Shown here piece after piece: positions 1 through 7,207 of a stretch of DNA of 64,000 bases (positions are counted from its first letter, which is position 1; each line of letters opens with the position of its first letter). Location of the stretch: NCBI RefSeq assembly GCF_008386585.1, contig NZ_VUOB01000085.1, positions 1 through 64,000 on the forward strand, in the 5' to 3' direction. This DNA comes from Solihabitans fulvus. Lineage in GTDB: Bacteria > Actinomycetota > Actinomycetes > Mycobacteriales > Pseudonocardiaceae. A program made the translations under genes and the position numbers. The notes beneath the pieces were generated by a model. That model saw only the letters and a list, made by a program, of their open reading frames with translations, had not been told where the DNA came from and searched no databases.

Positions 1-36
1 AAGATCTTCAGGACACTTCTAGCCCGATACCGACAC

Positions 37-81
37 GCAGCAGGGCCCGCGATGCCTGGTCGGCGTCGCGGGCCCCGCTGC
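37..81 (-). terminator. Hairpin terminator of the acidic protein gene
   Basis: A long GC-rich inverted repeat lies just past the stop of the minus-strand gene that ends at 97. The inner arms GGGCCCGCGA (43-52) and TCGCGGGCCC (66-75) pair perfectly. GCAGC (37-41) and GCTGC (77-81) extend the stem across a one-base mismatch. No clear T-run follows. Confidence 0.6.
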
Positions 82-96
82 TGTCCAGCTGGTTGA

Positions 97-1362
97 TCAG
101 TGGTTGTTGAGGCGTGCCTCGAAGGCCTCGTCCAGGGTCCGCCAGGCGGCCACCTCGGCGCCGTAGGGCGGGCTGGGGGCCAGCCGGGTGGGGTCGGGGC
201 GCAGGACGAAGGACACCAGCCAGCCGAGGCTCTCGGCCGGGTTCAGCGCGGTCTTCACGCTGTCGTCGCCCGCCCACTCGGCCGCGTCCTCGAACAGTTC
301 GACGGCGAGTTCGAGCTGGGTGGGGTCCACCGCGTCGGGGCCGAGGTCGATGTCGTCGGCGATGCCGGTCAGCGTGTAGACGTTGTCCGGGTCCACCTCG
401 ACGTACAGGTCGCCGTCGGTCGCCTTGATCTCGACCTCCTGCCAGGTGGACACCTCGGTCAGGTCGTTGCCCTCGATCTCCTCGGACACCAGGTACCTGG
501 CCAGCGCCCTCGGCGAGCCGAAGACGTCGATCTTGCCCTTGGAGCCGAGGAAGACGGGCTCCTCGTCGAGGTAGCAGCGCAGCGTGTAGTAGTCGCCGGT
601 GCCGGTCGAGATCTTGATGGGGTCGATGCCGACCTCGGCCCAGAAGCCGATCGGCTCGTCCTCCTCGACTTCGGCCTCGGCCGAGTCGGCGTCCTCGTCC
701 GCCTCGTCGGTGACGGTCTCCACCTCGTCGTCGCCCTCGGGCTCCTTGGTGGTGTCCAGCTCGGTCAGCTCGGCCAACTCGCTCTGCGCGGTGGTGAGCG
801 CGGCCTCGTCGACCTCGGGCACCGAGACGACCGAGTCGATCGCGTCGAGCACCTCGTCCCAGCGCTCCGCGACGACCTTGCCGAGGTCCGCCCACAGCTG
901 CTCGCCCTCGCGGCCGGTGAACGGCAGCGTTCCCTTGGACAGCAGGCCGAACCCGTCGGAGGAGTCCAGGATCTCCAGCACGGCCTCGAGGTCGCAGACC
1001 TCCGCGAGCGACCGGACGATCGAGACGACCTCGGCCAGCTCACCGACCACCCAGGTGTCGGGGTCCTCGGCGGCCAGCTCGGGCACGCCGACGAGGTCGA
1101 ACTGGTGGTCCTCGTCCGGCGACAGCTCAGCTACGGTCAACCCGGGCACCACGTGCCACGCGGGATGGTCGGTGAGGTCGTGCTCGGTCGCGGTGCGCGC
1201 GAACGCCGCGAGGTGCGCCACGTCGGGGAAGGCGTAGAGGTCCTCCTCGTGACCGAGGAACGCCTCCCACTCCTCGCCCTCTTCCCGCCAGCGCGGTGCC
1301 CACAGCGTGACCAGGTCACCCTGGGTGAGCCCGAGCTCGATCGGGACGATGTCCTGAGCCAT
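97..1362 (-). CDS. Acidic conserved actinobacterial protein of unknown function
   Basis: This 421-residue soluble protein has no signal peptide or membrane segment. The N-terminal half (about 1-190) and the C-terminal half (about 240-421) look like separate folded regions. They are joined by a very acidic linker (about 200-240) made almost only of E, D, A and V. The C-terminal region contains a GDYYTLRCYLDEEPVFLGSK stretch. I recall similar actinobacterial proteins being annotated 'primosomal protein', but nothing here resembles a primosome component, so I would not use that name. The ATG at 1362 follows a GGGAGG-like site. It is monocistronic, with a hairpin terminator downstream. Function is unknown. 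Confidence 0.8.
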   Translation of the reverse strand: MAQDIVPIELGLTQGDLVTLWAPRWREEGEEWEAFLGHEEDLYAFPDVAHLAAFARTATEHDLTDHPAWHVVPGLTVAELSPDEDHQFDLVGVPELAAEDPDTWVVGELAEVVSIVRSLAEVCDLEAVLEILDSSDGFGLLSKGTLPFTGREGEQLWADLGKVVAERWDEVLDAIDSVVSVPEVDEAALTTAQSELAELTELDTTKEPEGDDEVETVTDEADEDADSAEAEVEEDEPIGFWAEVGIDPIKISTGTGDYYTLRCYLDEEPVFLGSKGKIDVFGSPRALARYLVSEEIEGNDLTEVSTWQEVEIKATDGDLYVEVDPDNVYTLTGIADDIDLGPDAVDPTQLELAVELFEDAAEWAGDDSVKTALNPAESLGWLVSFVLRPDPTRLAPSPPYGAEVAAWRTLDEAFEARLNNH

Positions 1363-1566
1363 CTGACCTCCCGGTCACGCCAAGCCTGTGTGCTGCGCCG
1401 AACGCACAGCGCGGTGCAGAGACTACGGGGTCAGGTGCGGTGCGCCGATCACCGGTATGGGCCTACGTCGCGTTCACCCGGGTGGCGGTGCCCCGTGGCC
1501 GCTGACACACCGATTGTGCACCGTTGAGCGGTACCCCTCCGGGGTGCCATACTCGATCATGGTGGA

Positions 1567-2148
1567 GTGGGTGTCACCAAGCACTGGAACAGGATTGTGC
1601 GGTGGCTGGCCGAGCATGCTCCGGCGACCGGATCGGTACTTCGTTCCCGGCCGGACAGGGTCGGGCTTCGGGAGTTGACCGAGCAGACCGGGCTCGACCT
1701 GCCCGCTGATCTCCGCGAATGGTGGAACCTCTGCGACGGCACCGACCGGCTCGCCTTCGCCGAGATCCTGCCGCCCTTCTACACGCCATACGGCCCCGCG
1801 GCCGCGCTGCGCTCGTGGCAGGTCAAGCGGCGGATGTGGGCGGAGACCTGGATCGAGTCGGACGCCGGCCCCTCGGCCGGTTCGCCCGCCTACGGTTTCC
1901 ACCCGGCCTGGCTGCCGATCGCCTTCGACGGCTGCGGTGACGCGCTCGTGGTCGACCTGCGGCCCGGCCCGGCGCACGGCTGCGTGCTGGAGTGGGATCG
2001 CATGCTGTGCAAGGTGTTGACCTTCGAGTGGCCGAGCGTCCCCGCGATGCTCGACGACGTCGCCACCGCGCTGGAGACGCACAGCAGGGTCCGGCACTGC
2101 GACCCGACGATCACCATCGAGGGCCGCCTCGACTGGCGTTGCGGCTGA
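1567..2148 (+). CDS. SMI1/KNR4 (SUKH) family protein
   Basis: The 193-residue protein has the SUKH pattern: an N-terminal helix with 'LPADLREWWNLCDG' (about 42-55), then 'FHPAWLPIAFDGCGDALVVDL' (about 102-122), and a C-terminal helix. SUKH proteins act as immunity proteins in bacterial toxin systems and as general protein-binding modules. No toxin gene lies beside this copy, so its partner, if any, is unknown. The GTG at 1567 is preceded by GGTGGA. An out-of-frame ATG at 1559 can be ignored. A hairpin shared with the convergent gene follows the stop. Confidence 0.75.
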   Translation: MGVTKHWNRIVRWLAEHAPATGSVLRSRPDRVGLRELTEQTGLDLPADLREWWNLCDGTDRLAFAEILPPFYTPYGPAAALRSWQVKRRMWAETWIESDAGPSAGSPAYGFHPAWLPIAFDGCGDALVVDLRPGPAHGCVLEWDRMLCKVLTFEWPSVPAMLDDVATALETHSRVRHCDPTITIEGRLDWRCG

Positions 2149-2158
2149 CCGCTCCGAT

Positions 2159-2193
2159 GCGTGGAAACCGACGCCGTGGCGCGGTTTCCACGC
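2159..2193. terminator. Bidirectional hairpin between convergent genes
   Basis: Perfect 12-bp arms GCGTGGAAACCG (2159-2170) and CGGTTTCCACGC (2182-2193) flank an 11-base loop. The repeat sits between the SUKH gene on the plus strand and the short aldehyde dehydrogenase gene on the minus strand, so it probably ends both transcripts. Confidence 0.7.
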
Positions 2194-2202
2194 ACCGGGC
2201 GG

Positions 2203-3069
2203 TCAGACACCCATGGGGTGCCAGACGGTCTTGGCCTCAAGGTAGGCGCGCAGGCGGCCGATGTCGGGCTGCCTGGCCCAGTCCTGGTCGCCGCCGGCCC
2301 GCAGCACCCGCTTGACCGTGCCGGATGCCGCGCGCTCCAGGTCGGCGCGCAGGCTGTCCGGCGAGCCGGTCAGGTCGAGCGCGTTGACGTCGGCGTGCGA
2401 GGCCAGCCACGGGGCCAGTTCGGTGGTCCGGCCGGTCAGCATGTTCACCACACCGCCGGGCACGTCGGAGGTCGCCAGCACCTCGGACAGCGTGATCGCG
2501 GGCAGCGGCCGCTCTTGGCTGGACACCACGACGCACGTGCTGCCGGTGGCGATGACCGGGGCCAGCACGCTGACCAGCCCGAGCAGCGAGGAGTCCTGCG
2601 GCGCGAGCACGGCGACCACGCCGGTCGGCTCCGGCACGGTGAAGCAGAAGTACGGCCCCGCAACGGGGTTTGCCGCGCCGAGCACCGTTGCGATCTTGTC
2701 GGTCCAGCCCGCGTACCAGACCCAGCGGTCGATCGCGGCGTCCACAATGGACTGCGCGCGCTTGATCGCGACGCCCTCGGCACCGGCGACCTCCGCGACG
2801 AACTGCTCCCTGCGGCCCTCCATCAGCTCGGCGACCCGGTAGAGCACCTGCCCCCGGTTGTACGCCGTCGCGCCGGACCAGCCGGGGAACGCCTTGCGAG
2901 CGGCGGAAACCGCGTCGCGCGCGTCCTTGCGGGAGGCCTGCGCCGCGTTGGCCAGGAAGCCGCCCTTGTGGTCGGTGACCTGGTAGCTGCGCCCGGACTC
3001 CGATCGCGGGAACGCGCCGCCAACGTAGAGCTTGTAGGTCTTGGCGACCGTCACTCGGTTGTCAGACAT
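2203..3069 (-). CDS. Half-length aldehyde dehydrogenase family protein, probably non-catalytic
   Basis: The 288-residue protein matches the N-terminal coenzyme-binding part of the aldehyde dehydrogenase fold ('KLYVGGAFPRSESGRSY' near the start, 'PTGVVAVLAPQDSSLLG' in the middle). It stops before the region that carries the catalytic Glu and Cys in full enzymes, which are usually about 480-500 residues. Neither the ELGGK motif nor the GQxC motif is present. The start used is the ATG at 3069, which overlaps the end of the full-length dehydrogenase gene by 8 bp; the reading frame stays open further upstream. It is the third gene of a deoC operon. It may be a structural partner or regulator of the full enzyme; this is inferred. 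Confidence 0.8.
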   Translation of the reverse strand: MSDNRVTVAKTYKLYVGGAFPRSESGRSYQVTDHKGGFLANAAQASRKDARDAVSAARKAFPGWSGATAYNRGQVLYRVAELMEGRREQFVAEVAGAEGVAIKRAQSIVDAAIDRWVWYAGWTDKIATVLGAANPVAGPYFCFTVPEPTGVVAVLAPQDSSLLGLVSVLAPVIATGSTCVVVSSQERPLPAITLSEVLATSDVPGGVVNMLTGRTTELAPWLASHADVNALDLTGSPDSLRADLERAASGTVKRVLRAGGDQDWARQPDIGRLRAYLEAKTVWHPMGV

Positions 3070-4498
3070 TGAGGTAGCCCTCCAGCCCGGCCCGGCCACC
3101 CTCGCGACCGAAACCCGACTCCTGGTAGCCGCCGAAGGGGGCGGTGGGATCGAAGCGGTTGAAGGTGTTGGCCCACACCACACCGGCCCGCAGGCGCTGC
3201 GCCATCCAGAGGATCCTGGAGCCCTTGTCGGTCCAGATCCCGGCGGACAGCCCGTAGGGCGTGTTGTTGGCCTTGGCCACCGCCTCGTCGGGGGTGCGGA
3301 AGGTCAGCACCGACAGCACCGGCCCGAAGATCTCCTCGCGGACGATCCGCATGGCCTGGTGCACGTTGGAGAACACCGTCGGGGCGAAGTAGAAACCCTT
3401 GTCCGGCAACGGACACGAGCTGGTCCAGCGGTCCGCGCCCTCGGCGTCGCCCGCCTCGGTCAGCTCGCGGATCCTGGCCAGCTGCTCGGCGGAGTTGATC
3501 GCGCCGATGTCGGTGTTCTTGTCCAGCGGGTCGCCGACCCGCAGCGTGGACACCCGGTAGCGCAGCTTCTCCAGCAGTTCCTCGGCGATCGACTCCTGCA
3601 CCAGCAGCCGGGAGCCCGCGCAGCACACGTGCCCCTGGTTGAAGAAGATGCCGTTCACGATGCCCTCGACGGCCTGGTCGAGCGGCGCGTCGTCGAACAC
3701 GATGTTCGCCGCCTTGCCGCCGAGTTCGAGGGTCAGCTTCTTGCCGGTGCCGGCGAGCGAGCTCTGGATGATCTTGCCGACCTCGGTGGACCCGGTGAAG
3801 GCCACCTTGTTCACGTCGGGGTGGTTGACCACCGCCGCGCCGACATCGCCCGCGCCGGGCAGGATGTTGACCACGCCGGGCGGCAGGTCGGCCTGCTGGC
3901 AGATCTCGGCGAGCACCAGCGCGGTCAGCGGGGTGGTCTCCGCCGGCTTGAGCACCACGGTGTTGCCGCAGGCCAGGGCGGGCGCGATCTTCCACGCGGC
4001 CATCAGCAGCGGGAAGTTCCACGGGATGACCTGGCCAGCGACGCCGAGCGGCCGGGGGTCCGGGCCGAGGCCGGCGTAGCCGAGCTTGTCGGCCCAGCCC
4101 GCGTGGTAGAAGAAGTGCGACGCGGCCGTCGGCACGTCGACGTCGCGGGACTCCTTGATCGGCTTGCCGTTGTCCAGGCTCTCCAGGACGGCGAGCTCCC
4201 TGCCGCGCTCCTGCATCAGCCGCGCGATCCGGAAGATGTACTTGGCGCGCTCGGCGCCGGGCATCTTGCCCCACACCCGGTCGTAGGCGCGGCGGGCGGC
4301 CTTCACGGCCTTGTCCACGTCGGCGCCGCTGGCCGTGGAGACCTCGGCCAGCACCTCCTCGGTGCCGGGGTTGATCGACTTCAGCGGCTCGCCGGAGCCC
4401 TCGACGAACTGCCCGTCGACGAACATCCGGTAGCTCGGCTTGAGGTTCGCGATGTCGCGTGACTCCGGCGCTGGCGCGTAGTCCCAGACCTTGTCCAT
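3062..4498 (-). CDS. NAD(P)-dependent aldehyde dehydrogenase of the deoC operon
   Basis: A complete 478-residue aldehyde dehydrogenase that oxidises an aldehyde to the acid. Visible motifs are the 'VIPWNFPLLMAAWK' coenzyme-site segment (158-171), 'FTGSTEVG' (234-241), the general base Glu258 in LELGGK and the nucleophile Cys292 in 'NQGHVCCAGSR'. The 34-residue spacing between the two matches the classical family. The gene begins 5 bp after the deoC stop and overlaps the half-length dehydrogenase, so the three form one unit. Since DeoC releases acetaldehyde, that is a reasonable substrate guess. The ATG at 4498 is chosen because it follows deoC directly. Confidence 0.9.
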   Translation of the reverse strand: MDKVWDYAPAPESRDIANLKPSYRMFVDGQFVEGSGEPLKSINPGTEEVLAEVSTASGADVDKAVKAARRAYDRVWGKMPGAERAKYIFRIARLMQERGRELAVLESLDNGKPIKESRDVDVPTAASHFFYHAGWADKLGYAGLGPDPRPLGVAGQVIPWNFPLLMAAWKIAPALACGNTVVLKPAETTPLTALVLAEICQQADLPPGVVNILPGAGDVGAAVVNHPDVNKVAFTGSTEVGKIIQSSLAGTGKKLTLELGGKAANIVFDDAPLDQAVEGIVNGIFFNQGHVCCAGSRLLVQESIAEELLEKLRYRVSTLRVGDPLDKNTDIGAINSAEQLARIRELTEAGDAEGADRWTSSCPLPDKGFYFAPTVFSNVHQAMRIVREEIFGPVLSVLTFRTPDEAVAKANNTPYGLSAGIWTDKGSRILWMAQRLRAGVVWANTFNRFDPTAPFGGYQESGFGREGGRAGLEGYLNV

Positions 4499-4503
4499 TG
4501 TGA

Positions 4504-5502
4504 TCAGTCCACCGTCACGTAGTCCGGGCCGCTGTAGTGGCCCTCCAACTGGGTACGCCGCTGCATCAGCAGGTCGTTGAGGAGGCTGGACGCCCCGAAG
4601 CGGAACAACGTCGGGGTCAGCCACTGCGGGCCGGCGACCTCGTTGACCGCGACCAGGTAGCGCACGGCGTCCTTGGTGGTGCGGATGCCGCCGGCGGGCT
4701 TCACGCCGCGCAGCTCGCCGGTGCTCTCGTGCCAGTCGTGCACCGCCTGGAGCATCACGTGCGTGACGGGCAGCGTTGCGGCGGGCGAGACCTTGCCGGT
4801 GGAGGTCTTGATGAAGTCGCCGCCGGCGAGCAGCGCCAGCCAGGACGCCCTGCGGACGTTGTCGTAGGTGGCCAGCTCGCCGGTCTCCAGGATGACCTTG
4901 AGGTGCGCGTCCCCGCAGGCCGCCTTGATTGCCTGGATCTCCTCGAAGACCTGCCCGTAGCGGCCGGAGAGGAACGCGCCCCGGTCGATCACCATGTCGA
5001 CCTCGCTGGCGCCCGCCTGCACCGCCATGTCGGTGTCGATCAGCTTGACCTGCCGATTGGACCGGCCGGACGGGAACGCGGTCGCGACGCTGGCCACGCC
5101 GACGCCGGTGCCGACGAGCTCGGCGACGGCCGTGGCCACCAGGTCGGGGTAGACGCAGACGGCGGCGACGTGCGGGACGTCGGGGCGGTCGGGGTCGGGG
5201 CGACGGGCCTTCGCGGCCAGCGAGCGCACCTTGCCCTCGGTGTCGGCGCCCTCCAGCGTGGTCAGGTCGACCATGCCGATCGCGGTGTCGATGGCCCAGA
5301 GCTTGGCGGCCTTCTTGATGCTGCGCGTGGCCAGGCCCGCGGCCCGTTGTTCGACGCCGACCTGGTCGACGCCGGGCAGGCCGTGCAGGAACCGGCGCAG
5401 CGACGCGTCATCGCGGACGGCGTCGGCCAGCGCCGGGGGTAGTGGGCCGGACGCGGGTGTCCCCGTCGTCTCGGCCGACGACGTTGTCGACGGAGCAGCC
5501 AT
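4504..5502 (-). CDS. deoC: Deoxyribose-phosphate aldolase
   Basis: DeoC cleaves 2-deoxy-D-ribose 5-phosphate into glyceraldehyde 3-phosphate and acetaldehyde in deoxynucleoside catabolism. The 332-residue protein has the class I aldolase signature: the Schiff-base lysine Lys232 in 'DFIKTSTGK' and the second conserved lysine in 'GVKPAGGIRT' near residue 270. It also has 'VCVYPDLV' and 'ATAFPSGRS'. The N-terminus (about 1-25) is a low-complexity Ala/Thr/Ser/Pro tail. The ATG at 5502 heads the operon that continues with the two aldehyde dehydrogenase genes. It is divergent from the LLM oxidoreductase gene at 5591. Confidence 0.95.
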   Translation of the reverse strand: MAAPSTTSSAETTGTPASGPLPPALADAVRDDASLRRFLHGLPGVDQVGVEQRAAGLATRSIKKAAKLWAIDTAIGMVDLTTLEGADTEGKVRSLAAKARRPDPDRPDVPHVAAVCVYPDLVATAVAELVGTGVGVASVATAFPSGRSNRQVKLIDTDMAVQAGASEVDMVIDRGAFLSGRYGQVFEEIQAIKAACGDAHLKVILETGELATYDNVRRASWLALLAGGDFIKTSTGKVSPAATLPVTHVMLQAVHDWHESTGELRGVKPAGGIRTTKDAVRYLVAVNEVAGPQWLTPTLFRFGASSLLNDLLMQRRTQLEGHYSGPDYVTVD

Positions 5503-5524
5503 GCCGCCGAGTCTATGGCCTGAG

Positions 5525-5555
5525 TTCGAAACCTCATGTTTCAATGGTTGTCGAA
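5525..5555. promoter_or_regulatory. Candidate operator between deoC and the LLM gene
   Basis: An imperfect inverted repeat, TTCGAAACC (5525-5533) and GGTTGTCGAA (5546-5555), differs by one inserted base. It lies in the 88-bp divergent intergenic region. It could bind a regulator of the deo operon, but no regulator gene is adjacent. Confidence 0.3.
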
Positions 5556-5590
5556 GTCTCGAACTGTTGGTGCGACCGAGTGGAGCGGGT

Positions 5591-6508
5591 ATGCGCACGG
5601 GTGTGGCCGGCCGGATGACTGGGCAGCGCGGCAACGGCGTCGACGAGCTGATCGAGCAGGCCGGACAGGCCGCCGAACTCGGCATCGACGCGTTCTGGCT
5701 CGGCCAGCGCTACGACTACGACTCGCTGACCGCGCTCGCCGCCATCGCCCGCGAGGTGCCCGGCATCGACCTCGGCACCTCGATCGTGCCCACCTATCCC
5801 CGCCACCCGCTCGTCATGGCCAACCAGGCGCGGACCGTGCAGGCCGCCTCGAGGGGCCGCTTCGCCCTCGGCGTCGGGGTCTCGCACGCGCCGAGCATCG
5901 AGGGCATCTTCGGCTACTCGTTCGACCGGCCTGCGCGGCACCTGCGCGAGTACCTGTCCGCACTGGTTCCACTGCTGCGCGAGGGCAGCGTGGACTTCCG
6001 GGGCGAGACGCTGTCCGCCAGGACGGGCCAGTGGTCGACCGAAGTGCCCGGCGGCGCGGACGTGCCCGTGCTGGTGTCCGCGCTCGGCCCGAGGTTCCTG
6101 CGGATCGCGGGCGAACTCGCCGACGGCACCATCACGTTGCTCGCCGGCAAGCGGACGCTCGCCGAGCACATCGTGCCGTCGATCACCACGGCGGCGACCG
6201 ACGCGGGCCGACCAGCGCCGAAAGTGGTGACTGGCCTCGCCGTGGTCGTCACCGACGAGCCGGAGGCGGCGCGGGAACGCGCGGTCACCGCGCTCGCCTT
6301 CTACGAGACGGTCAAGTCCTATCGGACGCTGCTGGACCGCGAGGGCGTCGCCAGGGCGGCCGAGCTGGCCGTGATCGGCGACGAGGAGACCGTCGCCGCC
6401 GAACTGCGCCGCTATGCCGACATCGGCGCGACCGAGATCCTCGCCGACGTCTCGATCACGCTGCCCGCGGAGCGGCTGCGGACCCTTCGGCTCCTCGCCG
6501 AAGTGTGA
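5591..6508 (+). CDS. LLM-class (luciferase-like) oxidoreductase, probably F420-dependent
   Basis: The 305-residue protein has the luciferase-like monooxygenase fold: 'AAELGIDAFWLGQR' near residue 30, 'LGTSIVPTYPRHPLVMANQA' near 60-80 and 'GRFALGVGVSHAPS' near 95. Family members of this type ('TIGR03564' style) use coenzyme F420 and are widespread in actinobacteria; the substrate cannot be read from sequence. The ATG at 5591 follows GGAGCGGG. It stands alone, divergent from deoC and convergent with the DUF1707 gene, with only 27 bp between their stops. Confidence 0.85.
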   Translation: MRTGVAGRMTGQRGNGVDELIEQAGQAAELGIDAFWLGQRYDYDSLTALAAIAREVPGIDLGTSIVPTYPRHPLVMANQARTVQAASRGRFALGVGVSHAPSIEGIFGYSFDRPARHLREYLSALVPLLREGSVDFRGETLSARTGQWSTEVPGGADVPVLVSALGPRFLRIAGELADGTITLLAGKRTLAEHIVPSITTAATDAGRPAPKVVTGLAVVVTDEPEAARERAVTALAFYETVKSYRTLLDREGVARAAELAVIGDEETVAAELRRYADIGATEILADVSITLPAERLRTLRLLAEV

Positions 6509-6535
6509 GCGTCCTGCACAACCCCGCAGGCACCG

Positions 6536-7207
6536 TCACTGCTCCAGCTGGTCCCGGTCCTCGGCGTCCTTCAGCTTCTTCGGTTTCTTCCGCTTGGGGC
6601 GCCGGACGTCCACGCCGGCCATCATCGCGAACCCGGTGATCCGCACGACGGGCGCGCCGGGGATCGACTCCGCGCTCCCGGTGCGGTCGTCGAACGCGCC
6701 CATGAAGCCGAAGCCGTTCACCTGCACGTTGACGTCGTCGGGCACGATGATGTCGACCCCGCCCCAGAACGTGTAGACCTGGATGGTGGTCTCCTGCTCG
6801 GCGAACCGCGCCTCGGTGAGGTCGAGCTTGACGCCGCCCATGATCGCGACCGCCTGGTGGTGCGACGGCACGACCCACGCGCCCCTGCGGTCGACCCCGG
6901 ACATGATGGCGATCGAGTTCAGCGGCCCCGGCGCGCCGCCCACCCGGTCCACGGTCGCGGCCGGCCGGGCGACGGCCTGCCCCGGCATGACCGGCATGGA
7001 CTGCGCCGCAACGGGCAGGTCCTGCGTCACCGGCACCAGCTCGCCGAAGGTCTTGGCCGCGTAGACCACGCTGAGCCGCTCCTCCAGCTCGGTCATGGTC
7101 AGCCGACCCTCGGCCATCGCGTCGTGCAGCACCTTGGCCACGCGTTCCCGATCCGCATCCGAGGCACGTAGCTGACTGGGCTCTGGCAGGCCGGGCTGTT
7201 CGCTCAC
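6536..7207 (-). CDS. DUF1707 domain membrane-stress type protein with LiaF-like C-terminus
   Basis: This 223-residue protein starts with the DUF1707 helix-turn pattern (about 13-65: 'LRASDADRERVAKVLHDAMA' then 'GRLTMTELEERLSVVYAAKT'). It continues into a beta-rich region of short repeated strands ('IAIMSGVDRRG', 'VAIMGGVKLDL', 'YTFWGGVDIIV', 'FGFMGAFDD', 'FAMMAGVDVR') typical of LiaF-like C-terminal domains. There is no transmembrane helix. The C-terminus is highly basic (RRPKRKKPKKLK). The start overlaps the stop of the upstream caspase-WD40 gene by 4 bp, so it is translationally coupled and the third gene of that operon. Confidence 0.85.
   Translation of the reverse strand: MSEQPGLPEPSQLRASDADRERVAKVLHDAMAEGRLTMTELEERLSVVYAAKTFGELVPVTQDLPVAAQSMPVMPGQAVARPAATVDRVGGAPGPLNSIAIMSGVDRRGAWVVPSHHQAVAIMGGVKLDLTEARFAEQETTIQVYTFWGGVDIIVPDDVNVQVNGFGFMGAFDDRTGSAESIPGAPVVRITGFAMMAGVDVRRPKRKKPKKLKDAEDRDQLEQ

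Noticed and set aside
97..1362. 'Primosomal protein' as a name for the acidic protein
   Set aside because: No helicase, PriA or DnaT motif is present; the label seems to be an inherited database name.
100..1527. 475-codon plus-strand frame over the acidic protein gene
   Set aside because: It is the mirror of an acidic coding sequence, rich in Arg/Gly/Val repeats, with no domain. The minus-strand protein has normal composition and a terminator.
3041..4462. Long plus-strand open frame opposite the aldehyde dehydrogenase genes (and similar long antisense frames elsewhere)
   Set aside because: High GC makes long open frames on the opposite strand common. Its translation is low-complexity His/Arg/Gly-rich with no family features, while the minus-strand frames match known enzymes.
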